Below are positions 26,793 to 37,204 of a DNA stretch of 64,000 bases, one piece after another; position 1 is the first letter of the stretch, and each line of letters begins with the position of its first letter. Position numbers and translations under genes: made by a program. Origin of the DNA: Ga0077536 sp035325705 (GTDB taxonomy: Bacteria > Pseudomonadota > Gammaproteobacteria > Ga0077536); NCBI GenBank assembly GCA_035325705.1, contig DAOKZI010000001.1, positions 124,001 through 188,000 of the forward strand, read 5' to 3'. The notes below the pieces were generated by a model. The model was not told where the DNA came from, made no database searches, and saw only the letters and a list, made by a program, of their open reading frames with translations.

Positions 26793-27128
26793 ATGAAGAA
26801 GTTCATCTCCCACGCGCTGTTGGGCTTGCTGCTTTCGGTGGGCCTGCCGTTCGCGGCCGAGGCCGGCGGAGCCTATCGCCAAGTGCACGGCTATTACTAC
26901 GGTCCGCCGGCGTACTACCGGCCCTATCCTTACGCCTACGCGCCGCGCCCGTATTACTACGCGCCGCCGCGCGCCTACGGATATCGCCATGGCTACGATC
27001 GCGGTTACGGTCACGGCGGGTACGCGCGGCGCGGCTGGCGAGGCTATGGCGGCTGGGGCGGCGGCTATGGCGGATACGGGGGCTACGGCGGCCCGCGCAG
27101 CGGTTTTTCCTTTTACTTCTCGGATTGA
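26793..27128 (+). CDS. secreted Gly/Tyr-rich low-complexity protein
   Basis: The 111-residue product has a signal peptide (MKKFISHALLGLLLSVGLPF) and then a mature part made mostly of Tyr, Gly, Pro and Arg. It changes from YYRPYPYAYAP-type sequence to GGYGGYGGYGG-type sequence and ends FSFYFSD. A strong GGAGG site precedes the ATG. Such proteins are usually outer-membrane associated or form aggregates, but no function is established. Confidence 0.75.
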   Translation: MKKFISHALLGLLLSVGLPFAAEAGGAYRQVHGYYYGPPAYYRPYPYAYAPRPYYYAPPRAYGYRHGYDRGYGHGGYARRGWRGYGGWGGGYGGYGGYGGPRSGFSFYFSD

Positions 27129-27177
27129 TCTCGGCCAGCGATCTCGCGGACCGGGCGTGCTTCGCGCCCGGCGTTTC

Positions 27178-27218
27178 GGCGGCGACGCGGCGTCCAACCC
27201 CGCGTCGCCGCCCTTCTT
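27178..27218 (+). terminator. probable terminator after the Gly/Tyr-rich gene
   Basis: Arms GGCGACGCGG and CCGCGTCGCC, extendable to 13 bp, enclose a 9-base loop and are followed by a T-rich stretch (CTTCTTCTCTCTT). A smaller CCGGGCG/CGCCCGG hairpin lies just upstream. Confidence 0.6.
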
Positions 27219-27347
27219 CTCTCTTCAACCTCCTCCCGCGGCCGTGGCCAAGGCCGCAGCGGCCCCGTAGAATCCGCCGACCCGTCCCGGACGCCGTGAC
27301 GACGCGCCGAGACCTACCGCCCTGCGATCGATCCGCCTCGTTCAGCC

Positions 27348-29363
<2,016 letters not shown>

Positions 29364-29522
29364 GCCGGCCCCGGCAGGCTGTCGCCGAGAGGTGACAGCG
29401 GGCGGCCTGCGGCTGCCGTCCGGGCGCCGAGCGCGGCTGCAAATCCCTGATCTTTCAGCCATGCGCCCGGCACGGCCGGGATGGCACACAAGCTGCTCAG
29501 GTCTCCGGTAGGAGAGGAGATC

Positions 29523-29762
29523 GTGACCGTGACCAGACCCGAGCGCCCGCTGCCGCCGATCGGCTCGAACGAGCCGGCCGCCGTCGCTTCCACCGAAACC
29601 ATGCCCGAGCGCCGGGCCCGGCTCAGCCGCGAGCTCGAGTTCTACGCCGGCCGCCTCGCCGAGCTCGCCAAGCTCGATCCGCACGATTTCACGGGACTGA
29701 AGCGCGTCTACGACGGGCACCTGCATCGCACCCGGGCCGCCCTCGCCGCCTGCGGCGAATGA
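29523..29762 (+). CDS. small hypothetical protein
   Basis: A 79-residue frame starts at GTG 29523 with GAGGAG seven bases upstream; an ATG at 29481 would add 14 residues. The product is charged, with a Pro-rich start and then a helical segment (RRARLSRELEFYAGRLAELAKL). Not recognised. It lies between rep and the acyl-CoA synthetase gene. Confidence 0.5.
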   Translation: MTVTRPERPLPPIGSNEPAAVASTETMPERRARLSRELEFYAGRLAELAKLDPHDFTGLKRVYDGHLHRTRAALAACGE

Positions 29763-29897
29763 GCTCGCTCTCCGTCCTCCTCCTGCCGGGGCGGCTCCTC
29801 TTCCGCTGAGGGTTCCGCTCGCCGCGGCCGCGGCGCGTGACGGCGCCGTCCCGCGCATCGTTTGAGCGCCTCGCCGGTGCTCTCTATGATGCGGCCG

Positions 29898-31571
29898 ATG
29901 TCCGGCACGCCCTTCCCTACACGTCCCTGGCTCGCCCGCTATCCGCCGAGCGTGCCGCCGACGCTCGACGCCCTGCCTTACGCCTCGCTCGTGGCGCTCT
30001 TCGACGACGCGGCGCGGCGCTTCGGCGAGCGCCCGGCCTACGGCAACTTCGGCCGGCTCCTCTCCTTCGGCGAGCTGCAGGGCCATACGCGCGACTTCGC
30101 GGCCTGGCTGCAGCACGAGGCTCGCCTCGCCGTCGGCGACCGCGTCGCGCTGATGATGCCGAACATCCTGTCCTATCCCGTCGCGCTGTTCGGCAGCCTG
30201 CGCGCCGGCGCGACGGTGGTGAACGTCAATCCGCTGTACACGCCGCGCGAGCTGAAGCATCAGCTCCTCGACGCCGGCGCGCGCGCGATCGTGATCTACG
30301 AAGCGATGCTGCCGACGCTCGCCGAGGTGCTCGAGGAGACGTCGATCGAGCGTGTGATCGTCGCGCGTCTGGGCGACCTATTCCCGGCACCGAAGCGCCT
30401 CGCCTATGACTTCCTCGCAATGCGCGGCCGGCGGCGGATGAGGCTGCCGCGCGCGACGAGCCTGCGCGCAGCGCTCGCGCGCGGCCGCGGCAAGTCCTGC
30501 GTCCCGGTCGCGCTGACGCCCGCGCATCTCGCCTTCCTGCAGTACACGGGCGGCACGACGGGCGTGTCGAAAGGCGCGATGCTGACGCATCGCTCGATGC
30601 TCGCCAACGCGGCGCAGAACCATGCCTGGATGAATCAACTGGCGCGCCGGGACGAGGAAATCACGATCACGGCGCTGCCGCTGTACCACGTGTTCGCGCT
30701 GTCGCTGAACTGCCTCTCGGCGCTGCTGAACGGCGGCATGAACTACCTCATCACCAATCCGCGCGACATCGACGGTTTCGTGCGCGAGCTCGCCCGCGTG
30801 CCGTTCACCGCCTTCGCCGGCGTCAACACGCTGTTCAATGCGTTGCTGAACCATGCGGGCTTCCGCGCCCTCGACTTCTCGCGCCTGCGCACGACGGCCG
30901 GCGGCGGCGCGGCCGTCCTCGGCGCCGTGGCCGAGCGCTGGCAGGCGCTCACCGGCAAGCCGATCATCGAGGGCTACGGCCTGACCGAGGCCAGCGGCGT
31001 GCTGACGGCCAATCTGCTCGACATCGAGCGCTTCACCGGCACGATCGGCCTGCCGCTGCCGTCGACCGAATGCGAAATCCGCGACGACGAGGGCCGCGCG
31101 CTGCCGCCGGGCACGCCGGGCGAGCTGTGGGCGCGAGGTCCCCAGCTCATGGACGGCTACTGGCAGCGTCCGGCGGACACCGCGGCGACGCTGACGCCCG
31201 ACGGCTGGCTCAAGACCGGCGACATCGCCGTGATGCGCGACGACGGCGAGTTCGAGATCGTCGATCGCAAGAAGGATCTGATCATCGTGTCGGGATTCAA
31301 TGTCTATCCGACCGAAGTGGAAAACGTGCTCGCGAGCCATCCGGCGGTCGTCGAATGCGCCGTCGTCGGCGTGCCCGACGCCCGCACCGGCGAAGCCGTG
31401 AAGGCCTTCGTCGTCGTCAACGACGCGACGGTCGACGAGCACGCGCTCATCGCTCACTGTCGCGCGCAGCTCACCGCCTACAAAGTCCCGCACAGCATCG
31501 TCTTCACGCCGCAGCTCCCGAAGTCGAACATCGGCAAGATTCTGCGGCGGGAGCTGCGGGAGACGGGCTGA
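29898..31571 (+). CDS. long-chain fatty-acid-CoA ligase, FadD-like
   Basis: This ANL-superfamily enzyme (557 residues) activates a carboxylic acid with ATP and joins it to CoA. The P-loop-like motif is QYTGGTTGVSKGAM near residue 213. GYGLTEASGV lies near 357, TGDIAVMRDDGEFEIVDRKKDLIIVSGFNVYP near 440, and the catalytic lysine is in SNIGKILRRELR near the C-terminus. The pattern is that of FadD, but chain length cannot be known. An enoyl-CoA hydratase gene lies 2.4 kb further on. The ATG at 29898 follows family length; earlier ATGs at 29889 and upstream are in frame. Confidence 0.88.
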   Translation: MSGTPFPTRPWLARYPPSVPPTLDALPYASLVALFDDAARRFGERPAYGNFGRLLSFGELQGHTRDFAAWLQHEARLAVGDRVALMMPNILSYPVALFGSLRAGATVVNVNPLYTPRELKHQLLDAGARAIVIYEAMLPTLAEVLEETSIERVIVARLGDLFPAPKRLAYDFLAMRGRRRMRLPRATSLRAALARGRGKSCVPVALTPAHLAFLQYTGGTTGVSKGAMLTHRSMLANAAQNHAWMNQLARRDEEITITALPLYHVFALSLNCLSALLNGGMNYLITNPRDIDGFVRELARVPFTAFAGVNTLFNALLNHAGFRALDFSRLRTTAGGGAAVLGAVAERWQALTGKPIIEGYGLTEASGVLTANLLDIERFTGTIGLPLPSTECEIRDDEGRALPPGTPGELWARGPQLMDGYWQRPADTAATLTPDGWLKTGDIAVMRDDGEFEIVDRKKDLIIVSGFNVYPTEVENVLASHPAVVECAVVGVPDARTGEAVKAFVVVNDATVDEHALIAHCRAQLTAYKVPHSIVFTPQLPKSNIGKILRRELRETG

Positions 31572-31590
31572 AGGAAAGGAAATCGCGGCC

Positions 31591-31776
31591 GTAGCCCGGA
31601 AAGAGCCGTAGGTTGGGCTGACGAAGGAAGCCCAACTTACGAATCCGCTTCTGCGCCCGCCGTCCGCTCATGCATTCGAATAGACCCCGGCGCGGCGCGC
31701 GCCGAGCATCGCCGAAAGCCCTTGCGTGTCGGACATGCCGGATCCCGGGTTCCGCTACGCTGCACCCGGGCTACGA
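31591..31776. repeat. repeat locus: type C half, GTAGGTTGGGC half, reversed L1 spacer with type B unit
   Basis: The 252-base gap before ttcA holds a truncated GTAGCCCGGAA unit (31591), a GTAGGTTGGGC unit (31607-31640), then the L1 spacer in reverse orientation from 31655 and a type B REP at 31741-31776. Confidence 0.8.
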
Positions 31777-31823
31777 AAACGGGGGCGCGCGCTTTCACGG
31801 CAAGCTCCGTCGGCACGATGCCT

Positions 31824-32690
31824 TTACTCCCCGTCGATCAGCCACTGCACGGCGCTCGCGCGTTTGGCGCCGTCGCGCGCGCCGAGGTTCGCGAAGTCGT
31901 ACTGCGCCGGATCGGCGAGATGGGACGGCGTCACGTGCTGCAGGCTGCGGAACACGTTCTCGACGCGGCCAGGGTGCTTCTTCTCCCAGTCGGCGAGCAT
32001 TTGCTTGATCTGCTTGCGCTGCAGATGCTCCTGGCTGCCGCACAGATTGCACGGGATGATCGGAAAGGCGCGCGCCTCGGCGTAGGCGGCGAGATCGCTC
32101 TCGCGGCAGTAGGCGAGCGGGCGGATGACGATGTGCTCGCCGTCGTCGGACTGCAGCTTCGGCGGCATCGCCTTCAGCTTGGCGCCGAAGAACATGTTGA
32201 GGAACAGCGTCTCGACGATGTCGTCGCGATGATGACCGAGCGCGATCTTGGTCATGCCGCACGCCTTCGCGAAGGTGTAGAGACTGCCGCGACGCAGCCG
32301 CGAGCACAGGCTGCACAGCGTCTTGCCTTCCGGCACCACGCGCTGCACGACGCTGTAGGTGTCCTGCTCGAGGATGTGGAAAGGCACGCCGATCGCGCGC
32401 AGGTAGTCGGGCAGCACGTGCTCGGGGAAGCCGGGCTGCTTCTGGTCGAGATTGACGGCGAGGATCTCGAAATCGATCGGCGCCTTCTTCTGCAGGCTCA
32501 GCAGGATGTCGAGCATCGCGAAGGAGTCCTTGCCGCCCGACAGGCAGACCATCACACGATCGCCGTCCTCGATCATGTTGAAGTCCGCAATGGCCTTGCC
32601 GACGTTGCGCCGCAGCCGCTGCTGCAGCTTGCCGAATTCGTGACGGGCCCGGTCCGGGCGCGGCGGGAGTTTCGTGACGCGTTCGTTCAT
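31824..32690 (-). CDS. ttcA: tRNA 2-thiocytidine synthetase TtcA
   Basis: TtcA thiolates cytidine 32 of some tRNAs using an iron-sulfur cluster and ATP. The 288-residue product has the PP-loop SGGKDS at 51-56 and the cluster cysteine pairs CSLC (C126, C129) and CNLC (C214, C217). The conserved GHHRDDIVETLFLNMFFG lies near 152. These features separate it from TilS and other PP-loop enzymes. ATG 32690 matches the family start. Confidence 0.95.
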   Translation of the reverse strand: MNERVTKLPPRPDRARHEFGKLQQRLRRNVGKAIADFNMIEDGDRVMVCLSGGKDSFAMLDILLSLQKKAPIDFEILAVNLDQKQPGFPEHVLPDYLRAIGVPFHILEQDTYSVVQRVVPEGKTLCSLCSRLRRGSLYTFAKACGMTKIALGHHRDDIVETLFLNMFFGAKLKAMPPKLQSDDGEHIVIRPLAYCRESDLAAYAEARAFPIIPCNLCGSQEHLQRKQIKQMLADWEKKHPGRVENVFRSLQHVTPSHLADPAQYDFANLGARDGAKRASAVQWLIDGE

Positions 32691-32764
32691 GGGCCGGCAT
32701 TGTCCGGGCCGGCTCCGGGCGAGGCAAGGACGCCGGTCCCGCGACCTGCGCGGGGCCGGCTCGT

Positions 32765-33661
32765 TCAGGCCGCGCGGCGGCGGCGCGTGATTCCGCCGAG
32801 GACCGCGATTCCGCTCGCGAGCAGGGCGAGGGCTGCGGGGACGGGCACGGGCTCGGGGAGGAGCACGGGCGTGGACAGAAAGCCCGGCGTCGCCTGCAGG
32901 CTGTATCCTTCGGGCAGGATGAAATTGAACATTGCCGTGTTGCCGGCATCGGCAAACGCGAGGGCGCCTTGCGGTGCAGAGGGATTGAACCGCGCAATCG
33001 CGCTCAAGGACAGATCGAGCGTGAACTGGTAGCCCGGCCGTACCGCGGCCGTCAGGGTCGCCAGGGCGGAGTTTCCGGAAGCGTCCGGCTGCACCACACC
33101 GCTCGCGGTCGTGCTCTGCACCAGGAAGTTGGCGTCGAGGGTCGGACTGCCCGTCGAACGCCCGGCCCCGAATGTCGCCTGGAAGCCGGTGTTGCCGTCG
33201 CTGCCGGAGAACTGCGCCGTGTAGGACACAGACGCCTCGCACTGGAGGAAGGAAGCGCAGCCGCTCGTCCCGATGCTGCCGTGGAAAGAGAAGAGGCCGA
33301 TCAGCGGCACGGGATCCGGCGAGGCCGGGCCGAGCAGCGTGAACTGCGCGAACAGGTTCGCGCCGGTATGCAGATTGAAGGCGCCGGGTGAACTTTGGTC
33401 CGCTACATCGGACAGCGACGAGTAGGCCGCCAGACTGCCCGACGCCGCATCGGCCAATGCCATGTAAGACGCCAGGCGAGTGCCTTGATCGATAGTGTCG
33501 CTGTCTTCGGCGACGAGCTTGTTTTGCAGCGGCATGCAGTTGTCCCCGGCTGCGCTGCAGGACAACGAGACGGCGGCCGCGACGGGCTGAGGCAACGCGA
33601 TGCCGAGTGCAAAGGTCCCGGCGACGATGGCAGTCGTCATGCCGTGCAATATGGAGCTCAT
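32765..33661 (-). CDS. exported protein with VPLPA/PEP-CTERM-like sorting signal
   Basis: The 298-residue product has a signal peptide (residues 1-29), a Ser/Ala/Gly-rich beta-type body with two cysteine pairs, and a C-terminal tripartite signal. The signal consists of PVPVPAALALLASGIAVLGG followed by the basic end TRRRRAA. That is the arrangement of proteins sorted by exosortases in bacteria that make extracellular polysaccharide. The ATG at 33661 is chosen for the GGGAGG ribosome site. Function of the body is unknown. Two other genes in the window carry similar tails. Confidence 0.8.
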   Translation of the reverse strand: MSSILHGMTTAIVAGTFALGIALPQPVAAAVSLSCSAAGDNCMPLQNKLVAEDSDTIDQGTRLASYMALADAASGSLAAYSSLSDVADQSSPGAFNLHTGANLFAQFTLLGPASPDPVPLIGLFSFHGSIGTSGCASFLQCEASVSYTAQFSGSDGNTGFQATFGAGRSTGSPTLDANFLVQSTTASGVVQPDASGNSALATLTAAVRPGYQFTLDLSLSAIARFNPSAPQGALAFADAGNTAMFNFILPEGYSLQATPGFLSTPVLLPEPVPVPAALALLASGIAVLGGITRRRRAA

Positions 33662-33957
33662 AGGCACCTCCCGCGCTGATTGCTGTTGTGACACAACGAT
33701 AGACCGGCCGCGCGGCAGCGGCCACCGGCGGCAGCCGTCATTCGCGGTAATTTTCGACGTAGCGGCACTCGCAGGAGTCGCGCGATAGGCGCCAGTACGC
33801 CGCGCTCCGCCGCTTCATCGCCGCGCGGAAGGCCGCCGTCGTTTTCGGGTAAAGCTCGATCGCGCCGTAGCGGCGGATCGCACATCGATCGTGCGCTGGG
33901 CTTTCGCCGATCCGCCCTGCACAATCGCCGCATTCGCGATGCAGCGGAGGATGCCGA
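33662..33957. other. 296-base divergent region without a recognised gene
   Basis: Between the CTERM gene and the enoyl-CoA hydratase gene there is an open stretch on the minus strand ending at 33738. It could encode a short peptide (MKRRSAAYWRLSRDSCECRY...), but with no start signal of quality. No REP units are seen here, unlike in most long gaps. Confidence 0.4.
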
Positions 33958-34743
33958 ATGTCGTACCGTCACCTGCGCGAGGAACAGCGCGGTCACGTCA
34001 AGCTCGTCAGCTTCGACCGGCCGGAACGTGCCAATGCGAGCAGCTACGAGCTGCTGCTCGAGCTCGAGGCCTGCGCCTTCGCGCTGCGCGAGGATGGGGA
34101 GACGCGCGTCGTCGTCTTCACCGGCGCGGGCAAGCATTTCTGTTCCGGCATGGACTTGCGGGACACCGAGGCCTTCGAGGCCCCGATGGTGGTCAAGCGG
34201 CGGCGTAATCAGGCCGGGGCGCGGGCAATACGGGCGCTGCGTGGAATTGATCAGATCACGATTGCAGCCTGGAACGGCGCGGCGATGGGGGGCGGCGCGT
34301 GCCTCGCGACCGCGCTCGACTTCCGCGTCGGCGCACGCGACTGCTTCATGCAGTACCCGGAGATCGATCTCGGCATGAACCTGATGTGGGAGAGCCTGCC
34401 GCTGATCGCGCATCTGGTCGGTCCGGCGCGCGCCAAGCGGCTGGTCGCCGGCGGCGAGCGCCTGCACGCCGCGACGCTGCTCGAATGGGGCATCCTCGAT
34501 GAAATGGTCGAGCCCGCGGATCTGCTGCCGCGCGCCTTTGCGCTCGCCGAGCACTACGCGGCCAAGCCGCCGGTGGCCGTGCAGATGATCAAGCAGAGCG
34601 TCAACCGCATCGCGTCTGCGCTGGATCAGAGCATCATGCACATGGACGGCGATCAAAACCTGTTCTGCCGCACGCTGGACGATCAGGCCGAGGCGATGTC
34701 GGCATACCTGGAGAAGCGCCCGCCGAGATTCCGGGGCGACTGA
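33958..34743 (+). CDS. enoyl-CoA hydratase/isomerase family protein
   Basis: The 261-residue crotonase-fold protein shows the oxyanion-hole pattern GAGKHFCSGMDL near 56 and the second pattern NGAAMGGGACLATALDFRVG near 105. The usual EIDLGMNLMWESLPLIAHLVG lies near 136. A catalytic Glu expected in hydratases at the EIGLG-type position appears as EIDLG. The specific acyl substrate is unknown. Confidence 0.88.
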   Translation: MSYRHLREEQRGHVKLVSFDRPERANASSYELLLELEACAFALREDGETRVVVFTGAGKHFCSGMDLRDTEAFEAPMVVKRRRNQAGARAIRALRGIDQITIAAWNGAAMGGGACLATALDFRVGARDCFMQYPEIDLGMNLMWESLPLIAHLVGPARAKRLVAGGERLHAATLLEWGILDEMVEPADLLPRAFALAEHYAAKPPVAVQMIKQSVNRIASALDQSIMHMDGDQNLFCRTLDDQAEAMSAYLEKRPPRFRGD

Positions 34744-34847
34744 CGCCGACGGCACCGCGGAGGCGCCACCGTCACGCGATGCGCTACCGGCTGTCGGCCA
34801 CGCGCACAGGGAGGCGAGACGAGGGCGTCGTGCGCTAAGCTCCGGGC

Positions 34848-35171
34848 ATGAACGAGCACTATGCGACCGAAGAACCCCGCCGCGAGGACGTCGATCGCCT
34901 CGACGGCCCGACGCTCATCGAATTCGGCAGCCCCTATTGCGGCCACTGCCGGCGCGCGCAGCCGCTGATCGCCGCGGCGATGGCGGCGCATCCGAGCCTG
35001 CGGCATCTGAAGATCTTCGACGGCCCGGGCCAGCCGCTCGGCCGTTCGTTCCGCGTGAAGCTGTGGCCGACGCTGGTGTTCTACGCGAACGGGGAAGAGC
35101 AGGCGCGACTGGTGCGACCGGAGTCGACGAGCGACATCGCCGCGGCACTGGCGGCCATCGATCCCCACTGA
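34848..35171 (+). CDS. thioredoxin-like protein
   Basis: The 107-residue single-domain thioredoxin-fold protein has the active site CGHC (C31, C34) and the cis-proline motif LWPTLVF near residue 73. CGHC rather than CGPC suggests a more oxidising protein-disulfide-type potential, as in disulfide isomerases. There is no signal peptide, so it is probably cytoplasmic. Confidence 0.85.
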   Translation: MNEHYATEEPRREDVDRLDGPTLIEFGSPYCGHCRRAQPLIAAAMAAHPSLRHLKIFDGPGQPLGRSFRVKLWPTLVFYANGEEQARLVRPESTSDIAAALAAIDPH

Positions 35172-35185
35172 GCCGACACATTCGT

Positions 35186-35590
35186 GTAGCCCGGATGAGC
35201 GCAGCGAATCCGGGATCTGCACGTGCCGAAATCTGCGCCCGATCCCGGATTCGCTGCGCTCATCCGGGCTACGAAAACCGGTTCGTAGGTCGTAGGTTGG
35301 GCTTCCTGCGCCAGCCCAGCGGGCATGACGCCCGCGTCACCCGCAATCATGAAAGAGGCGGGATGAGCCAGCTCCCGGATTCCGCGCCGCTGCGCGGCGT
35401 TCCTTCCGGGCTACAAGACAACCATATTCGTAGTCCGGGTGCAGCGTAGCGGAACCCGGGATCCGGCGCTCGTCGTCTCTCATGCATTCGATGAAACTCG
35501 GCGCGGTGCGCGCCGCGCAGGGCCGCAAGCCTTTGCGTATCGGGCATGCCCGATCCCGGGTTTCGCTACGCTGCACCCGGGCTACGCGAA
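35186..35590. repeat. composite repeat locus: type A pair, then reversed GTAGGTTGGGC, L2, type C, L1 and type B
   Basis: The 457-base gap has no gene. It holds a type A inverted pair (35186-35272), a GTAGGTTGGGC unit (35291-35318), the L2 linker in reverse (about 35320-35370) and a reversed type C unit (35371-35414). The L1 spacer in reverse, flanked by type B units, follows at 35430-35590. Read on the minus strand the order L1, C, L2 is the same as at 19.2 and 43.4 kb. Confidence 0.85.
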
Positions 35591-35628
35591 CGGGGCACGC
35601 TCTTGCACGGCAAGCTACGGCCTGCCGC

Positions 35629-36102
35629 TCAATGCGCGGCGGCGTCCAGTGCGGGGGCGGCGAGACGGGCGCGCAGCTCGCGCGCCTTGGCGGCGTCGCC
35701 GCCGAGGAAGCCGGGCGCTTGCTCGTAGTAGTCGGCGAGCGAGCTGACGGCGTCGCGGTTGTCGGGATTCAGCTCGACCGCGCGCTCCAGGGCGTCGCGC
35801 GTGCGTCCGGCCCATTTGAGCGCCGACAGCGGCCCGGCTCGTTCGGCGACGCGCCCGCAGGCCTTGCCCAGCCAGTAGGCGTAGCGATCGTCTTCCGGGT
35901 CCACGGCCGCGGCCTTTTCGAAGGCGGCGACGGCCTTCTCATAGCGACCGGCCTCGTAGAGCTGCATGCCGCGCGTGAAATCGGCATTCACCGGAACGTT
36001 CACGGGCGCGGCCAGATCGTCCGCCGCGACGGTCGTCACCGCGAGCACGGACAGGCAGCAGATGGACAGCAGCGCGCGGAAGAAGCCTCTCATCCTGCGC
36101 AT
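35629..36102 (-). CDS. exported TPR protein
   Basis: The 157-residue product has a signal peptide (MRRMRGFFRALLSICCLSVL) and two to three tetratricopeptide units. The first is FTRGMQLYEAGRYEKAVAAF with AFEKAAAVDPEDDRYAYWLG after it; the second is ALERAVELNPDNRDAVSSLA. The C-terminus GFLGGDAAKARELRARL is also seen in small exported TPR proteins. ATG 36102 or 36093 are both possible. Function unknown; a scaffold role is likely. Confidence 0.75.
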   Translation of the reverse strand: MRRMRGFFRALLSICCLSVLAVTTVAADDLAAPVNVPVNADFTRGMQLYEAGRYEKAVAAFEKAAAVDPEDDRYAYWLGKACGRVAERAGPLSALKWAGRTRDALERAVELNPDNRDAVSSLADYYEQAPGFLGGDAAKARELRARLAAPALDAAAH

Positions 36103-36281
36103 TCTGCCGTCCGGGGATTTGGCCAGCCGGCGGTCGGTTGGCGGCGTAACAATCGCTGACATTCCTTCCCACCACCATCGCCACTACGGAGCCCGGACGC
36201 AAGCCGAGCGCCGGCTGGTGAGCGTCATGCTCACGCCCGGCGCTTGAACGAAGCCTGAACGCGCGCAATCCCGCGGTCGTC

Positions 36282-36413
36282 CGTAGCCCGGGTGCAGCGT
36301 AGCGGAACCCGGGATCTTCGCTGCTTCTACGATCGAAGCTCATTTCCGGAATCTTCCCGTACCCGGCACGCCGCTTCCCGGGTTACGCGCTGCGCGCTCC
36401 ACCCGGGCTACGA
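36282..36413. repeat. type B REP pair
   Basis: The 319-base gap between the TPR gene and the phosphatase gene contains a direct type B unit (36282-36314) and a second, inverted one (36376-36413) with a GTTACGCGCTGCGCGCTCC core. Between them and to the left nothing is recognised. Confidence 0.8.
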
Positions 36414-36421
36414 AACCGTGT

Positions 36422-37204
36422 TCACTCGACCAAAAGCTCGATCAACGCCTCGCGCTCGGCCGGCGTCAGGCCCAGACCCCGCGCGACGAAGGCGTCGATC
36501 GAACCGTGCTCGCGCTCGATCGCGGCGAGGCCGGCGGCGAGATAGTCGACGTGGGCGGACATGATCTCCTCGACCGCCTCGGCGACCGCGGTGTCGCGGA
36601 ACATGTCGACCGGCCGCCGCTGGTAGTGCGAGATCGCGTAGTCCTCGAGCACCTCCTCGCGCGTGACGCCGACGGCCAGCAGCAGCAGCGCGACGCCGAC
36701 GCCGGTGCGATCCTTGCCGCTCGCGCAGTGGAGGATCGCGGGCGCCCCGTCGTCGCTCAGGAGCCGGCGGAACACCCACGCGTAGTGCTCGGTGTGATCG
36801 AGCGCGAGCCGTGCGTACTGCTCGAGCATCGTCGCGCGCACGGCGGCGGCGCTCAGCCGCCGCGCGTTGACGGCGATGAACATCTCGGGATTGCCGCGCG
36901 GGATGAAGCCGCGCGGATGCTGCACGAGGGCCAGCGAGTCGAGGCGATTCGGCGCTCGCGCGCGTTCCTCCTCGGTGCGGAAGTCATACACGGCCCGGAT
37001 GCCGAGCGCGGCGAGCCGCGCGCAATCCGCATCGGTCAGCGTCGCGAGCGCATCGGAGCGATAGACGCGGCCGCGCCGCGTGCGCCGGCCGTCGGCGGTG
37101 GCGAGGCCGCCGAGATCGCGCATATTGCAGCTCCCCGCAAGCTCGATCTTGCGGGCCCGGTGGCGCGCGAGCAAAGCCGCGCCGCATGCGTCGTCGGTCG
37201 TCAT
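36422..37204 (-). CDS. tyrosine-specific protein phosphatase, IphP-like
   Basis: The 260-residue product contains the phosphatase signature HCASGKDRTG with catalytic C160 and R166. Before it are NMRDLGGLATADGRRTRRGRVYRSD and a YDFRTEEER motif, all typical of the IphP/Y_phosphatase3 family. It probably dephosphorylates protein tyrosines or lipids. Its ATG overlaps the stop of the ATP-grasp gene by one base (TGATG), so the two are coupled. Confidence 0.9.
   Translation of the reverse strand: MTTDDACGAALLARHRARKIELAGSCNMRDLGGLATADGRRTRRGRVYRSDALATLTDADCARLAALGIRAVYDFRTEEERARAPNRLDSLALVQHPRGFIPRGNPEMFIAVNARRLSAAAVRATMLEQYARLALDHTEHYAWVFRRLLSDDGAPAILHCASGKDRTGVGVALLLLAVGVTREEVLEDYAISHYQRRPVDMFRDTAVAEAVEEIMSAHVDYLAAGLAAIEREHGSIDAFVARGLGLTPAEREALIELLVE

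Noticed and set aside
33738..33897. Short minus-strand frame ending SRDSCECRYVENYRE
   Set aside because: It has no start codon with a ribosome site, and only about 26 codons follow the first ATG.
35172..35628. Clustered repeats as a possible CRISPR array
   Set aside because: The units are inverted and of several families with unequal spacing; there are no regular direct repeats with unique spacers and no cas genes.
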